DNA of 64,000 nt from Phycisphaerales bacterium. Lineage in GTDB: Bacteria > Planctomycetota > Phycisphaerae > Phycisphaerales > UBA1924. The stretch is from NCBI GenBank assembly GCA_029260345.1, contig JAJDDK010000006.1:744001-808000 (forward strand). The letters run 5' to 3'. Shown in pieces: positions 1 to 8,616 of this stretch (position 1 is the stretch's first letter; each line of letters opens with the position of its first letter). The position numbers were made by a program, and so were the translations under genes. Under the pieces are notes generated by a model. That model saw only the letters and a list, made by a program, of their open reading frames with translations, did no database searches and had not been told where the DNA came from.

Positions 1-133
1 TGCATTCACTTCCAAGCCAGACCGACGCCAAAGGCCCCGGCCTGTTCGTTGCGACCGGGCGTCGCGCTGTTCGTTAAGCAAGACCATTCACTGACAACAC
101 TCTCGAATTTACTCACACAGAGGAGCCAGAAAC

Positions 134-1630
134 GTGACGACGATGGCCACGCCAAAGACTGAACCGAAAACACCGCCTCACAAGGTAAAAGATCTTTCTC
201 TCGCCGATTGGGGTCGCAAGGAAATTCGCCTCGCTGAGCATGAGATGCCGGGCCTGATGGCTTGCCGCGCCGAACATGGCGGAACAAAGCCGCTCAAGGG
301 CGACCGCATCATGGGCTCGCTGCACATGACGGTGCAGACCGCAGTTCTGATCGAAACGCTGACGGCCTTGGGCGCTGATGTGCGATGGGCGTCATGCAAC
401 ATCTTCAGCACGCAGGATCACGCCGCGGCTGCGATCGCCGAGACCGGCGTTCCCGTGTTCGCCTGGAAGGGCGAAACGCTCGAGGAATATTGGTGGTGCA
501 CGCTTCAGGCGCTGACGTTCCCGGCGGATGAGAACGGCTCCAACGGGCCGTACACCATCGTCGATGATGGTGGCGATGCAACGCTGCTGATCATGGAAGG
601 CGTCAAGGCTGAAAAGGCATTCGAGAAGGACGGAACGCTGCCCGATCCGTCTTCGACGAAGAATGCGGAATTCAAGGTTGTGCTCTCCGTTCTGCGTGAG
701 AAGCTTCAGGAAGACCCGACGTTCTGGTCGCGCATGGCGCCGTACATTCGCGGCGTCAGTGAAGAGACCACAACCGGTGTGCTGCGCCTCTACCAATATG
801 AGCAAAAGGGCCAGCTCCCTTTCCCCGCGATCAATGTGAACGACTCCGTCACCAAGGCGAAGTTCGACAACATCTACGGTTGCCGCCACTCGCTCGTCGA
901 TGGCATCAGCCGCGCCACGGACGTCCTGCTTTCCGGCAAGAAGTGCATGGTGCTCGGCTACGGCGACGTGGGCAAGGGCTGCGCGCAGGCGTTTGTTGGC
1001 CAGAAGGCGCGTGTTTACGTCACTGAGATTGACCCGATCTGTGCACTGCAGGCATGCATGGATGGGTATGAAGTCACGACGATCGAGAAATTCCTTGAGA
1101 TCGGCGATGTCTTCATCACGGCGACGGGCAACAAGGACCTCATCACCGTCGATCACATGGCAAAGATGAAGGACAAGGCGATCATTGGCAACATCGGCCA
1201 CTTCGACAATGAGATCGACATGGCCGGCCTTGAGGAATGGGTTGCCGATGGGCGCGTGACGCGCATCAACATCAAGCCGCAAGTTGATGAGTTCGTGTTC
1301 AAAGCAGACCCCGGCAAGGGCATCAAGGCGCACAGCGTTCTTGTCTTGGCCGAAGGTCGATTGCTGAACCTCGGCTGCGCAACCGGTCACCCGTCGTTCG
1401 TGATGTCCAACAGCTTCACCAACCAGACATTGGCGCAGATTGAACTGTGGAAGAACGCCAACGGCTATGAGAACAAGGTCTATCGTTTGCCGAAGCACCT
1501 TGATGAGCAAGTCGCGCGCCTGCACCTCGACCAACTCGGCGCGACGCTGACGACACTGTCTAAAGAGCAGGCCGATTACATCGGCGTGCCGGTGGATGGA
1601 CCGTTCAAGAGCGATCACTACCGCTATTGA
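134..1630 (+). CDS. ahcY: Adenosylhomocysteinase (S-adenosyl-L-homocysteine hydrolase)
   Basis: Cytosolic NAD-dependent enzyme that splits S-adenosylhomocysteine into adenosine and homocysteine, relieving product inhibition of methyltransferases. The 498-residue product has the family landmarks: N-terminal substrate domain with [13 protein letters not shown] and [14 protein letters not shown], the [10 protein letters not shown] stretch and the NAD Rossmann motif GYGDVGKG, and it ends in the expected KSDHYRY. The GTG at 134 is preferred because AGGAG lies 8 bases upstream (121-125); an ATG at 143 is the alternative. metF follows 78 bases downstream on the same strand, so homocysteine production and methyl-folate supply are probably co-transcribed. 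Length is slightly above the usual ~470 because of a short Lys/Pro-rich N-terminal tail. Confidence 0.97.
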   Translation: MTTMATPKTEPKTPPHKVKDLSLADWGRKEIRLAEHEMPGLMACRAEHGGTKPLKGDRIMGSLHMTVQTAVLIETLTALGADVRWASCNIFSTQDHAAAAIAETGVPVFAWKGETLEEYWWCTLQALTFPADENGSNGPYTIVDDGGDATLLIMEGVKAEKAFEKDGTLPDPSSTKNAEFKVVLSVLREKLQEDPTFWSRMAPYIRGVSEETTTGVLRLYQYEQKGQLPFPAINVNDSVTKAKFDNIYGCRHSLVDGISRATDVLLSGKKCMVLGYGDVGKGCAQAFVGQKARVYVTEIDPICALQACMDGYEVTTIEKFLEIGDVFITATGNKDLITVDHMAKMKDKAIIGNIGHFDNEIDMAGLEEWVADGRVTRINIKPQVDEFVFKADPGKGIKAHSVLVLAEGRLLNLGCATGHPSFVMSNSFTNQTLAQIELWKNANGYENKVYRLPKHLDEQVARLHLDQLGATLTTLSKEQADYIGVPVDGPFKSDHYRY

Positions 1631-1708
1631 TCGAGTCGAAATGAACCGAAAGACTCGGGGGCGAAAGCCTCCGTGTCTTTTTCCGTCGACTCAAGTTCGG
1701 CAACGCCC

Positions 1709-2632
1709 ATGCACATCAACGACATCTTCAAAAAGCGACCGACCACGTTCAGCTTCGAGTTCTTCCCTCCGAAGACCGACGCCGGCGCCGAGAAGCTGTT
1801 TGCGACCATCAGCGAATTGCAGCCGCTGCGCCCCTCATTCGTCAGTGTCACGTACGGCGCCGGCGGGACGACGCGCGATGTGACGCGCCGACTGGTGCTG
1901 CGCATCATGCGCGAGACGGAGCTTGAGGTGACACCGCACTTGACGTGCGTCGGGCACACCGAAGCAGAGATTTACGACCTGATTGAGGACTACGCGAAGG
2001 CGGGCGTCTCGAATATTCTGGCGCTGGGCGGTGACCCGCCAGGGTCCGCGCCAAACTATAACCGTTCGCACGATGCGTTTCGATACGCTTCCACCCTCGT
2101 CGAATTTCTGCGGCAATTTCACAATCGCCACGGCGGGCAAGACATCGCCGATCAGCGCGGCTTCGGCATCGGTGTCGCCGGCTTCCCGGAAGGGCATCCC
2201 GCAACGCCAAACCGGCTCCTTGAGATTGAACATCTCAAGCGAAAAGTCGACGCCGGGGCGGATTATGTTGTCACGCAACTCTTCTTTGACAACCGCGACT
2301 TTTACGACTTCCGTGAGCGCTGCGAACTTGCGGGAATCACCGTGCCGATCATCGCCGGCATCATGCCGATCTCTTCCGGCAAGAACTTAAGACGCATGGC
2401 GGAACTCGCCTTGGGCGCCCGATATCCGGCGTCCCTGTTGCGAGCCATTAATCGCTGCGACGGTGACGAAGACGGCGTGAAGCGCGTTGGCCTGCACTGG
2501 GCGACGGAGCAGTGTCGTGACCTGCTTGATAACAACGTTCGGGGCATCCACTTTTACACCCTGAATTCTTCGACGGCGACGCGAGAGATCTACGCCAATC
2601 TGGGTGTGAAGGACTCGATTGCGCTCGCATGA
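1709..2632 (+). CDS. metF: Methylenetetrahydrofolate reductase
   Basis: FAD enzyme reducing 5,10-methylene-THF to 5-methyl-THF, the methyl donor for methionine synthesis. The 307-residue protein opens with the family signature FSFEFFPPKT, followed by VSVTYGAGG, HLTCVGHTEAEI, NILALGGDPP and QLFFDN, a TIM-barrel order typical of MetF. I chose the ATG at 1709 because the family starts only a few residues before the EFFPPK motif; an in-frame start at 1673 would add 12 unconserved residues. It follows ahcY, consistent with a methyl-cycle operon. Confidence 0.95.
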   Translation: MHINDIFKKRPTTFSFEFFPPKTDAGAEKLFATISELQPLRPSFVSVTYGAGGTTRDVTRRLVLRIMRETELEVTPHLTCVGHTEAEIYDLIEDYAKAGVSNILALGGDPPGSAPNYNRSHDAFRYASTLVEFLRQFHNRHGGQDIADQRGFGIGVAGFPEGHPATPNRLLEIEHLKRKVDAGADYVVTQLFFDNRDFYDFRERCELAGITVPIIAGIMPISSGKNLRRMAELALGARYPASLLRAINRCDGDEDGVKRVGLHWATEQCRDLLDNNVRGIHFYTLNSSTATREIYANLGVKDSIALA

Positions 2633-2868
2633 GCATATTCGGACGTATCAGCCCTCCTCGCGCTTCGACGTAGGGTCCCCTTCCATTTGATTCAAGCCTC
2701 ACACAGAACAGGGCTTTGGCTCCATTCTTGATGGGCCATTTGGCCGAATCCGGTATTTCTCTCTTCTCTCATCCTGAAACCTCGGGTAGATTCTCAAGAT
2801 GTAGATGCTGGGCTTTCGACCCAGACTGTCGTCGAGGAAGAGTCCGAGAGAAACGTGGGGATCAAATC

Positions 2869-4887
2869 ATGAGACCGAAATTTGCCCTGTCGGCGGCTGT
2901 GGCCGCTGTCACCGCGGTCACGTGTGCTACGCCGGCGCTTGCTGGCGGTCACAGTGTGGCTCGCGAATGGAATGAACAACTGCTCGCGGCGATCCGCAAG
3001 GATTTCGCCCGACCGACCGTTCACGCACGCAACCTGTTCCATATCTCTGTCGCCATGTGGGATGCATGGGCGGTGTACGACACGATCGCTGATCCATTCC
3101 TGATCGAGGAACGTCAGACCGTCAAGGACGTGCAGGCGGCGCGAGAGGAAGCCATCAGCTTTGCGGCTTACCGTGTGCTGAAATTCCGTTTCCAGAACTC
3201 GCCCGGCGCCGCAACGTCGTTGCCCGCGTTTGACGCGATGATGGACAGCCTTGGCTACGACAAGAACTTTACTTCGACGGTCGGCGATTCGCCGGCAGCC
3301 GTTGGCAATCGTTGCGCGACGGCCGTGCTCGCGTTTGGCGCGGCTGATAACTCAAACGAAGCCAATGGCTTCGTGAATCAGTTCTATGCGCCCGTCAATG
3401 AGCCGCTGGTTCCGCCATTGCCGGGCAACCCGGACATCACTGACCCGAATCGCTGGCAGCCGCTGGCGCTCGACTTTTTCGTCGATCAATCCGGCAACGT
3501 CATCATCGGCGGCTTCCCGGAAGCGCTCAGCCCGGAATGGGGCATCGTTTCTCCGTTCGGACTTGAGCCTGAGGATCTGACGATTTACCACCGCGACGGA
3601 TTCGACTATTGGGTCTATTACGATCCGGGTGATCCGCCGTACCACGGCACGGCGACGGAGCAGGAATACAAGGACGGCTTCGTCCGAGTTGTGGAGTATT
3701 CCAGCAAGCTGGATCCGGCGAGCGGCCAGACGATCGACATCGGCCCGGGCGCGCGCGGCAACAATACTCCTGGCACCAATGACGGCAACGGCTACGACAT
3801 GAACCCGGTGACGGGCATGCCATACACCCCGAATGTTGTTCCTGAAGGTGACTATTTCCGCGTCCTCGCAGAGTTCTGGGCGGACGGACCGGCGTCAGAG
3901 ACACCCCCCGGTCACTGGTTCACCATCGCGAATTACGTATCGGATCACCCGCTGGTCGTGAAGCAACTCAATGGCCAAGGGCCAGTTCTTGATGACCTCG
4001 AGTGGGACGTAAAGCTTTATTTGACGCTCGGTGGCACGATGCACGATGTGGCGATCGCCGCGTGGGGCGTCAAGGGCTGGTACGACTACATTCGTCCCGT
4101 ATCCGCCATTCGATTCATGGCTGATCTTGGTCAATCATCGGACCCGATGGGACCGTCCTATCACCCCGGCGGCATTCCGCTCGTCACTGATCTGGTTGAG
4201 GTCGTCACTTCGGCGACGACAGCACCCGGTGAGCGTCACGAGCATCTCGCTGGTGAAGAAGGCAAGATTGCCATCTATGCATGGAAGGGTCCGGACTTCA
4301 TCGGCAATCCGATGTTTGACACCGCTGGCGTGGACTGGATTCTCGCCGAAAACTGGTGGCCCTATCAGCGACCGAGCTTCGTTTCGCCGCCGTTCCCCGG
4401 CTATGTTTCCGGTCACAGCACGTACAGCCGCGCGGCTGCGGAAATGATGTCACGCTTCACCGGTTCAGAGTTCTTCCCCGGAGGCATGGGCGTCTTTGAT
4501 GCGCCGCAAAACGAATTCCTCGTTTTCGAGGAAGGTCCGAGCGTTGACATCGAATTGCAGTGGGCGAAGTACGCTGACGCGGCTGACGAGTGCAGCTTGT
4601 CACGCATCTACGGTGGTATTCACCCGCCGCAGGATGACATCCCAGGACGCCTCATGGGTCTTGAGATTGGACCCAATGGCTGGAATCACGCGCTCACGTA
4701 CTTCCTCGGCACGGCGATCTGCCCAGGCGACCTCAACGGCGACGGCATGATCAATGGTTCGGACCTCGCGACGCTGCTTGCGAACTGGGGTGGTTCATTG
4801 TCCATCGCTGATCTCAATGGCGACGGGATTGTGAACGGCACTGACCTCGCAGGTCTGCTTGCTGCGTGGGGCAATTCCTGCCCGTGA
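2869..4887 (+). CDS. Secreted vanadium-dependent haloperoxidase with C-terminal dockerin-like repeats
   Basis: 672 residues with a Sec signal peptide (residues 1-25, ending PALAGG). The PAP2/vanadium haloperoxidase signature is complete: KGWYDYIRP (Lys402, Arg409), VSGHS (Ser514, His516) and SRIYGGIH (Arg579, His585). The Lys-to-Arg spacing of 7 and the Arg-to-His spacing of 6 match vanadate-coordinating enzymes. Such enzymes oxidise halides with H2O2; related family members are acid phosphatases, so the chemistry is inferred. The last ~55 residues hold two dockerin-like repeats (DLNGDGMINGSDL and DLNGDGIVNGTDL, each followed by LLaxWG). The ATG at 2869 precedes a clean signal peptide; frames reaching back to 2716 would bury it. 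A strong terminator follows, so it is probably monocistronic. Confidence 0.9.
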   Translation: MRPKFALSAAVAAVTAVTCATPALAGGHSVAREWNEQLLAAIRKDFARPTVHARNLFHISVAMWDAWAVYDTIADPFLIEERQTVKDVQAAREEAISFAAYRVLKFRFQNSPGAATSLPAFDAMMDSLGYDKNFTSTVGDSPAAVGNRCATAVLAFGAADNSNEANGFVNQFYAPVNEPLVPPLPGNPDITDPNRWQPLALDFFVDQSGNVIIGGFPEALSPEWGIVSPFGLEPEDLTIYHRDGFDYWVYYDPGDPPYHGTATEQEYKDGFVRVVEYSSKLDPASGQTIDIGPGARGNNTPGTNDGNGYDMNPVTGMPYTPNVVPEGDYFRVLAEFWADGPASETPPGHWFTIANYVSDHPLVVKQLNGQGPVLDDLEWDVKLYLTLGGTMHDVAIAAWGVKGWYDYIRPVSAIRFMADLGQSSDPMGPSYHPGGIPLVTDLVEVVTSATTAPGERHEHLAGEEGKIAIYAWKGPDFIGNPMFDTAGVDWILAENWWPYQRPSFVSPPFPGYVSGHSTYSRAAAEMMSRFTGSEFFPGGMGVFDAPQNEFLVFEEGPSVDIELQWAKYADAADECSLSRIYGGIHPPQDDIPGRLMGLEIGPNGWNHALTYFLGTAICPGDLNGDGMINGSDLATLLANWGGSLSIADLNGDGIVNGTDLAGLLAAWGNSCP

Positions 4888-4912
4888 TCGCTTCAAGTTC
4901 TCAGTGACAAAC

Positions 4913-4955
4913 AAAGGGGCGGATCACGTGTTGATCCGCCCCTTTTTCTTTTTTT
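4913..4955 (+). terminator. Intrinsic terminator of the haloperoxidase gene
   Basis: A 14-bp stem (4913-4926 with 4932-4945, AAAGGGGCGGATCA and its complement) around a 5-base loop is followed by a T-rich run to about 4955. It lies 26 bases after the stop codon. Confidence 0.92.
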
Positions 4956-5000
4956 GAGATTGCTCAGAGGCACGACGTCTCGTTCGTCGCGTTCCAGGTT

Positions 5001-6158
5001 TTAATCTTTGATTTCGAGCCGCATTCGCCGAGCAAGCGCCGTTGAAATCGGCGGGTATTTCATGTCAATGCGCGAGCCGCGGAATTCTTCGGGCGAGTGT
5101 CCGATGCGCTCACCAATGAAATCGATCAGCTTGGAATAGAACGGAATGTGCGGCGTCACGGCGCCGGCGGCGCCCTGCCCGAGCGCGAATGGTTGCTCGG
5201 TGATTGGGAGCGCCTCGAACTCAAGATCAGACTCTCGCGCAATGTGCCGATGCGTCAGCCGATCACAAAGAAATGTGTCCGGCAGATCCTCGGTTCGGAT
5301 GTCTTCGTGGATGAACATGTCGAAGATCACGCGCTCTACCGGCGTCTCGAGCTGCACGTAAAACGTCGCAAAGTCATCCGCGGGCGAGGCATATCGCGAG
5401 AAGAGATGATGCAAGTACGAGCCAAAGACACAGTTCGTGCGTCCCTGATTGCCGACCGGACCGGCGGCGAGTTCGAACCGCTTGATGGCGCCCGCTTCGA
5501 CGACATCGATTTGCAAATCATCCGGCGAGCAGAAACGAGCGATCAGTTGCCGCTCACCCTCGGAGTCAGATTCGTTGGGATCCAGCGGCTCCTTTATGAA
5601 TTTCCGCGGCGCCCCTTCTTTGTCCTGAACTGTCTCATAGCTCAGAGGCCAGGGAATTTCACGCAAGCGGCGAAACCCGATGTATCCCGTCGTGTGCCCG
5701 ACATCGAGCATGGACGGGTCATCTGCCGCCGGAAAAAGAAAGACAGAGACAAATCGAACCGCCGCTTGAACTCCCCACACGGAACAGGCGCCTTCAAAGA
5801 GCTTGCGTCGAGCACGCTCGACTTCGCCGGCGGATGGGCCTTCGTTGCGGTTGGCCATGAGCATCGCGAGCGTCTTGCGATCACCGGTGCATCGCCGCAC
5901 CGCGGACTCAAACTCGCGAATGGCTTGCTTTGCCGTTTGGACTTGTTCTTTGGAAGCGCCTTTGTCAGCGCATGCCTGGATGAACTTGTTCATGCTTGCC
6001 GTCGCGGGCACATCGCTGACGGCGGCGCTCATGTCTTCGGAGCGGATGACGCGCGAAACACGCCATGCGAGGCCGCGATTCAATCCAAGGAACCGAGCTG
6101 AGTCACGGGTTTTGTTCGGGTCAGCGCCAGACGCGACCAGAAGGTCCGATAGCGCCAT
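5001..6158 (-). CDS. Unrecognised protein with a probable N-terminal HTH
   Basis: 385 residues from the ATG at 6158. I do not recognise the family with certainty. Residues ~1-40 contain ARFLGLNRGLAWRVSRVI, which reads like a helix-turn-helix, followed by a helical stretch and then a larger mixed alpha/beta domain without signal peptide or membrane segment. The frame stays open up to 6431, but its first ~65 codons look non-coding; a GTG at 6185 is another possible start and would extend the helical N-terminus. It is divergent from the PEP-CTERM gene at 6511, with an inverted repeat in the shared region (6410-6430). A DNA-binding regulator is a reasonable guess only. Confidence 0.6.
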   Translation of the reverse strand: MALSDLLVASGADPNKTRDSARFLGLNRGLAWRVSRVIRSEDMSAAVSDVPATASMNKFIQACADKGASKEQVQTAKQAIREFESAVRRCTGDRKTLAMLMANRNEGPSAGEVERARRKLFEGACSVWGVQAAVRFVSVFLFPAADDPSMLDVGHTTGYIGFRRLREIPWPLSYETVQDKEGAPRKFIKEPLDPNESDSEGERQLIARFCSPDDLQIDVVEAGAIKRFELAAGPVGNQGRTNCVFGSYLHHLFSRYASPADDFATFYVQLETPVERVIFDMFIHEDIRTEDLPDTFLCDRLTHRHIARESDLEFEALPITEQPFALGQGAAGAVTPHIPFYSKLIDFIGERIGHSPEEFRGSRIDMKYPPISTALARRMRLEIKD

Positions 6159-6510
6159 CCTGACGCCGTGAAAGGATCTGATCACCTGATCGATCGATTG
6201 AGGCTCAGGGCGATGGTTCGTCGGTGTGACTGCGGCTTTCGTTTCCAACGTGCTTCCCGATCTGCAAAATCCGCCTCTAGGCGAAGTGAATCCCCGATTT
6301 CCGCCCCCTGGCGACGCGCATGCGCCTTCCCAGGAATCGGTTGCGCGGGGTCGACAACTTCTAGGATAGCCGCATTTGCATTTGTCATCAGCAAGAATGA
6401 CTAAAAAAATGTCAAATTTGACGTTTGACATGACAATGAGGCCAAGCTACTTTTGAGTCTTGCTGGCCGAGGGCGCCAGTCACAGAACTCTCAATAAGAG
6501 GAGACGAGAC
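6159..6510. promoter_or_regulatory. Divergent intergenic region with 7-bp inverted repeat
   Basis: 352 bases separate two divergent genes. At 6410-6430 the arms TGTCAAA and TTTGACA flank TTTGACG, so the TTTGAC half-site occurs twice in direct and once in inverted orientation. The local sequence is much more AT-rich than its surroundings. This fits an operator/promoter; which protein binds is unknown. The rest of the interval shows nothing I can name. Confidence 0.5.
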
Positions 6511-7143
6511 ATGTTCAGCAAGCAGCTTTTGGCCTTGGGGATGGTTGGTGCGGCCGCGACTTCTTCGTTCGCTGCGTTCAACATCACACAGAGCTCGACC
6601 GCAACCACCTACAGCGGTTTCACGCTCAACTTTGATGAGCCCGGCACGCCGACCGGCGTGGTGCCCGCGAACACGTGGGAAGTCAGCCATGGCGTCAACA
6701 TCGGCGCCGGCGACGGCATTTCCTTCGTTGACGACAACGATGCGACGCAGGGCGGCTGGGGACTCGGCGATGGCAACTCATTCTTCGGAAACTTCGGCGT
6801 CTTCATGACGTTCGACTACGACGTGACCGAGTTGGCCTTTGAAATGTGGGACTCCTCTGGACCGCCGTCCCCCTTCGGTGGAGGCGCCGGCATCTTCTTG
6901 CTGAATGATGGCGTTGAAGTCGCCAATCTATTCGGCATCAACCCTGCCTTCGGCGGCATTGGTGACTCGTGGTTCAACGTGACCACCAGTGGCGGCATGG
7001 TCTTTGACGAGATCCGGATCCTCGGTTTCGGCTTGCCCGCATTTACGTTTGTTGACAATCTTTCCTGGAACGCCGTTCCGGCGCCCGGTTCAGCCGGCCT
7101 GTTCGGAATCGCCGCGCTCGTCGGCCTTCGCCGTCGTCGCTAA
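6511..7143 (+). CDS. Secreted PEP-CTERM-like protein
   Basis: 210 residues. The start at 6511 is set by AGGAG at 6498-6502 and by the signal peptide (residues ~1-21, ending SSFAAF). The mature part is Gly/Asp/Phe-rich and beta-like (FVDDNDATQGG, VFMTFDYDVTELAFEMWDSS), resembling structural exported proteins. The C-terminus has the sorting layout: a VPAPGS motif, a ~13-residue hydrophobic helix (AGLFGIAALVGL) and a terminal RRRR cluster. Such tails are known to be processed by exosortase at the cell envelope; no exosortase gene lies in this window. Specific function unknown. Confidence 0.8.
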   Translation: MFSKQLLALGMVGAAATSSFAAFNITQSSTATTYSGFTLNFDEPGTPTGVVPANTWEVSHGVNIGAGDGISFVDDNDATQGGWGLGDGNSFFGNFGVFMTFDYDVTELAFEMWDSSGPPSPFGGGAGIFLLNDGVEVANLFGINPAFGGIGDSWFNVTTSGGMVFDEIRILGFGLPAFTFVDNLSWNAVPAPGSAGLFGIAALVGLRRRR

Positions 7144-7294
7144 GTCGCTCATCATGCGGGATCCCGGACAAGGGTTGACCGGGAATTCCTGCTTCGTTGA
7201 AGCCGTTTACTCGTGCATCCGATCGCGCCTCCCAGGTCGGAGCAATTCAACCACCCTCTGTTGCTTCACCCCAAAGACGTAAGGAGAAATGCGC

Positions 7295-8515
7295 ATGAAT
7301 ATTTGTCGCGCATCCGGAATCGCGGCACTGTGTGCATTTGCGATTGGACACACTGCAATCGGTCAGACCGCCTCGTTTCGACTCATTGAAGGCGCCGGCT
7401 CGGCCAACGACATTACGCCGGATGGTCGCTGGATCGTTGGCGAGCGACCGATCGAAATCGGCGGAACGTATCGCTATGACGCATTGAACGATGTCCTTCA
7501 GCTGCTTCCTCCCGAAGGCCTTTCGGCCCGGGCCATTTCCGATGATGGCACGATCATTCTCGGAAGCATGCCTGATCCGGTCGTCGGCGCTGAAGTCGCC
7601 GCGATTTGGCGCGCGTCGACGAACCAATGGGAGTCCATCGGCGCCCTTCCGAACGCCGGCCAATGCCCGAGCATCAGCAACGGCTACGAGCTTACGGGTG
7701 ACGGTCAAACGGCCGTTGGATTGTCGTGGGATGGATGCAGCGGTCGCGGATTTGTGTGGACCGAAGACACAGGAATGGTTGAGCTTCAGCCAATGGCCAA
7801 CGGCGGCAATCGCGCTTCGGTGATTTCCGACGACGGCAGTGTCATCGGGGGATTTTCTCAGGGATCATTCTCGCGCACGCCAACGATTTGGAATTCATCG
7901 ATGCAGGGCCAGCTTCTGGACCCGCCGAGCGGTGACATCGTCGGTGAGATCCTCGGCATGAAAGAAGATGGGTCAATTCTCCTCGGCACGGCCGCGATCG
8001 ACCCAAAGAATGGCTCCACGCGCGCCGTAAAATGGACCACCGCCAATGGCTTTGAGCAAATTGGCAATGGCTCTTGGATTAGCGCGTGGTCCGGCAACGC
8101 CATGGACATCGCAAACGATGGCACCATTGTTGGATTCGATTTCTTCCTTGGAAATCGACTTGCATGGATCCAGCCCCAAGGCGAGGGAGACCTGATCCAA
8201 CTGGTGACGTTCGTCCAGACTCATGGCGGCACGATTCCTGGCGGTACGCAGTTGCACGTGCCACAGGCGATTACGCCCGACGGTTCCAGGATCATCGGTC
8301 ACACGGCTGGTCCCGGCGCCTGGATCATCGATATCGAATTGTCCCCGGCCTGCGCGGCGGACCTCAATGGCGACGGCGTCGTCAACGGCGCTGATCTCGC
8401 GTCTCTTCTCGCGTCGTGGAATGCCTCAAATTCCCCCGCCGACCTGAACGGCGATGGCATTGTCGACGGCGCTGACCTCGCGTCTCTTCTCGCACTCTGG
8501 AACATGAACTGCTGA
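7295..8515 (+). CDS. Secreted HAF-like repeat protein with dockerin-like C-terminus
   Basis: 406 residues. AAGGAG at 7281-7286 gives better spacing to the ATG at 7295 than to the one at 7289. A signal peptide (to about residue 24, TAIGQTA) precedes a body of recurring segments such as DITPDGRWIVG, AISDDGTIILG, VISDDGSVIGG and ITPDGSRIIG. These match the pattern of extracellular HAF-type repeat proteins, which probably form a beta-propeller-like fold. The last ~50 residues are two dockerin-like repeats (DLNGDGVVNGADL, DLNGDGIVDGADL). Extracellular or surface-attached; ligand unknown. A terminator follows. Confidence 0.82.
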   Translation: MNICRASGIAALCAFAIGHTAIGQTASFRLIEGAGSANDITPDGRWIVGERPIEIGGTYRYDALNDVLQLLPPEGLSARAISDDGTIILGSMPDPVVGAEVAAIWRASTNQWESIGALPNAGQCPSISNGYELTGDGQTAVGLSWDGCSGRGFVWTEDTGMVELQPMANGGNRASVISDDGSVIGGFSQGSFSRTPTIWNSSMQGQLLDPPSGDIVGEILGMKEDGSILLGTAAIDPKNGSTRAVKWTTANGFEQIGNGSWISAWSGNAMDIANDGTIVGFDFFLGNRLAWIQPQGEGDLIQLVTFVQTHGGTIPGGTQLHVPQAITPDGSRIIGHTAGPGAWIIDIELSPACAADLNGDGVVNGADLASLLASWNASNSPADLNGDGIVDGADLASLLALWNMNC

Positions 8516-8546
8516 TTGATCGGGAAGCTTGGTTCACTTTCTCCCC

Positions 8547-8585
8547 AGCAGGCGATCTTCTGACGAAGGTCTGCCTGCTTTTTTT
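8547..8585 (+). terminator. Intrinsic terminator
   Basis: Arms AGCAGGC (8547-8553) and GCCTGCT (8573-8579), with further pairing inside (ATCTTC/GAAGGT), lead into a run of T to 8585. It closes the HAF-like gene and sits just before the convergent mnmG. Confidence 0.88.
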
Positions 8586-8616
8586 ATTGATTTCAACAAA
8601 CCCGCGCACGTTCGCT

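Noticed and set aside
1-133. Possible SAH/SAM riboswitch before ahcY
   Set aside because: I looked for the conserved core of known SAH/SAM switches and did not find it.
392-1618. Long open frame on the strand opposite ahcY
   Set aside because: It mirrors the codon structure of the enzyme and has no recognisable protein features; it is a by-product of GC-rich coding sequence.
2716-2868. N-terminal extension of the haloperoxidase
   Set aside because: It would precede the signal peptide and reads as non-coding.
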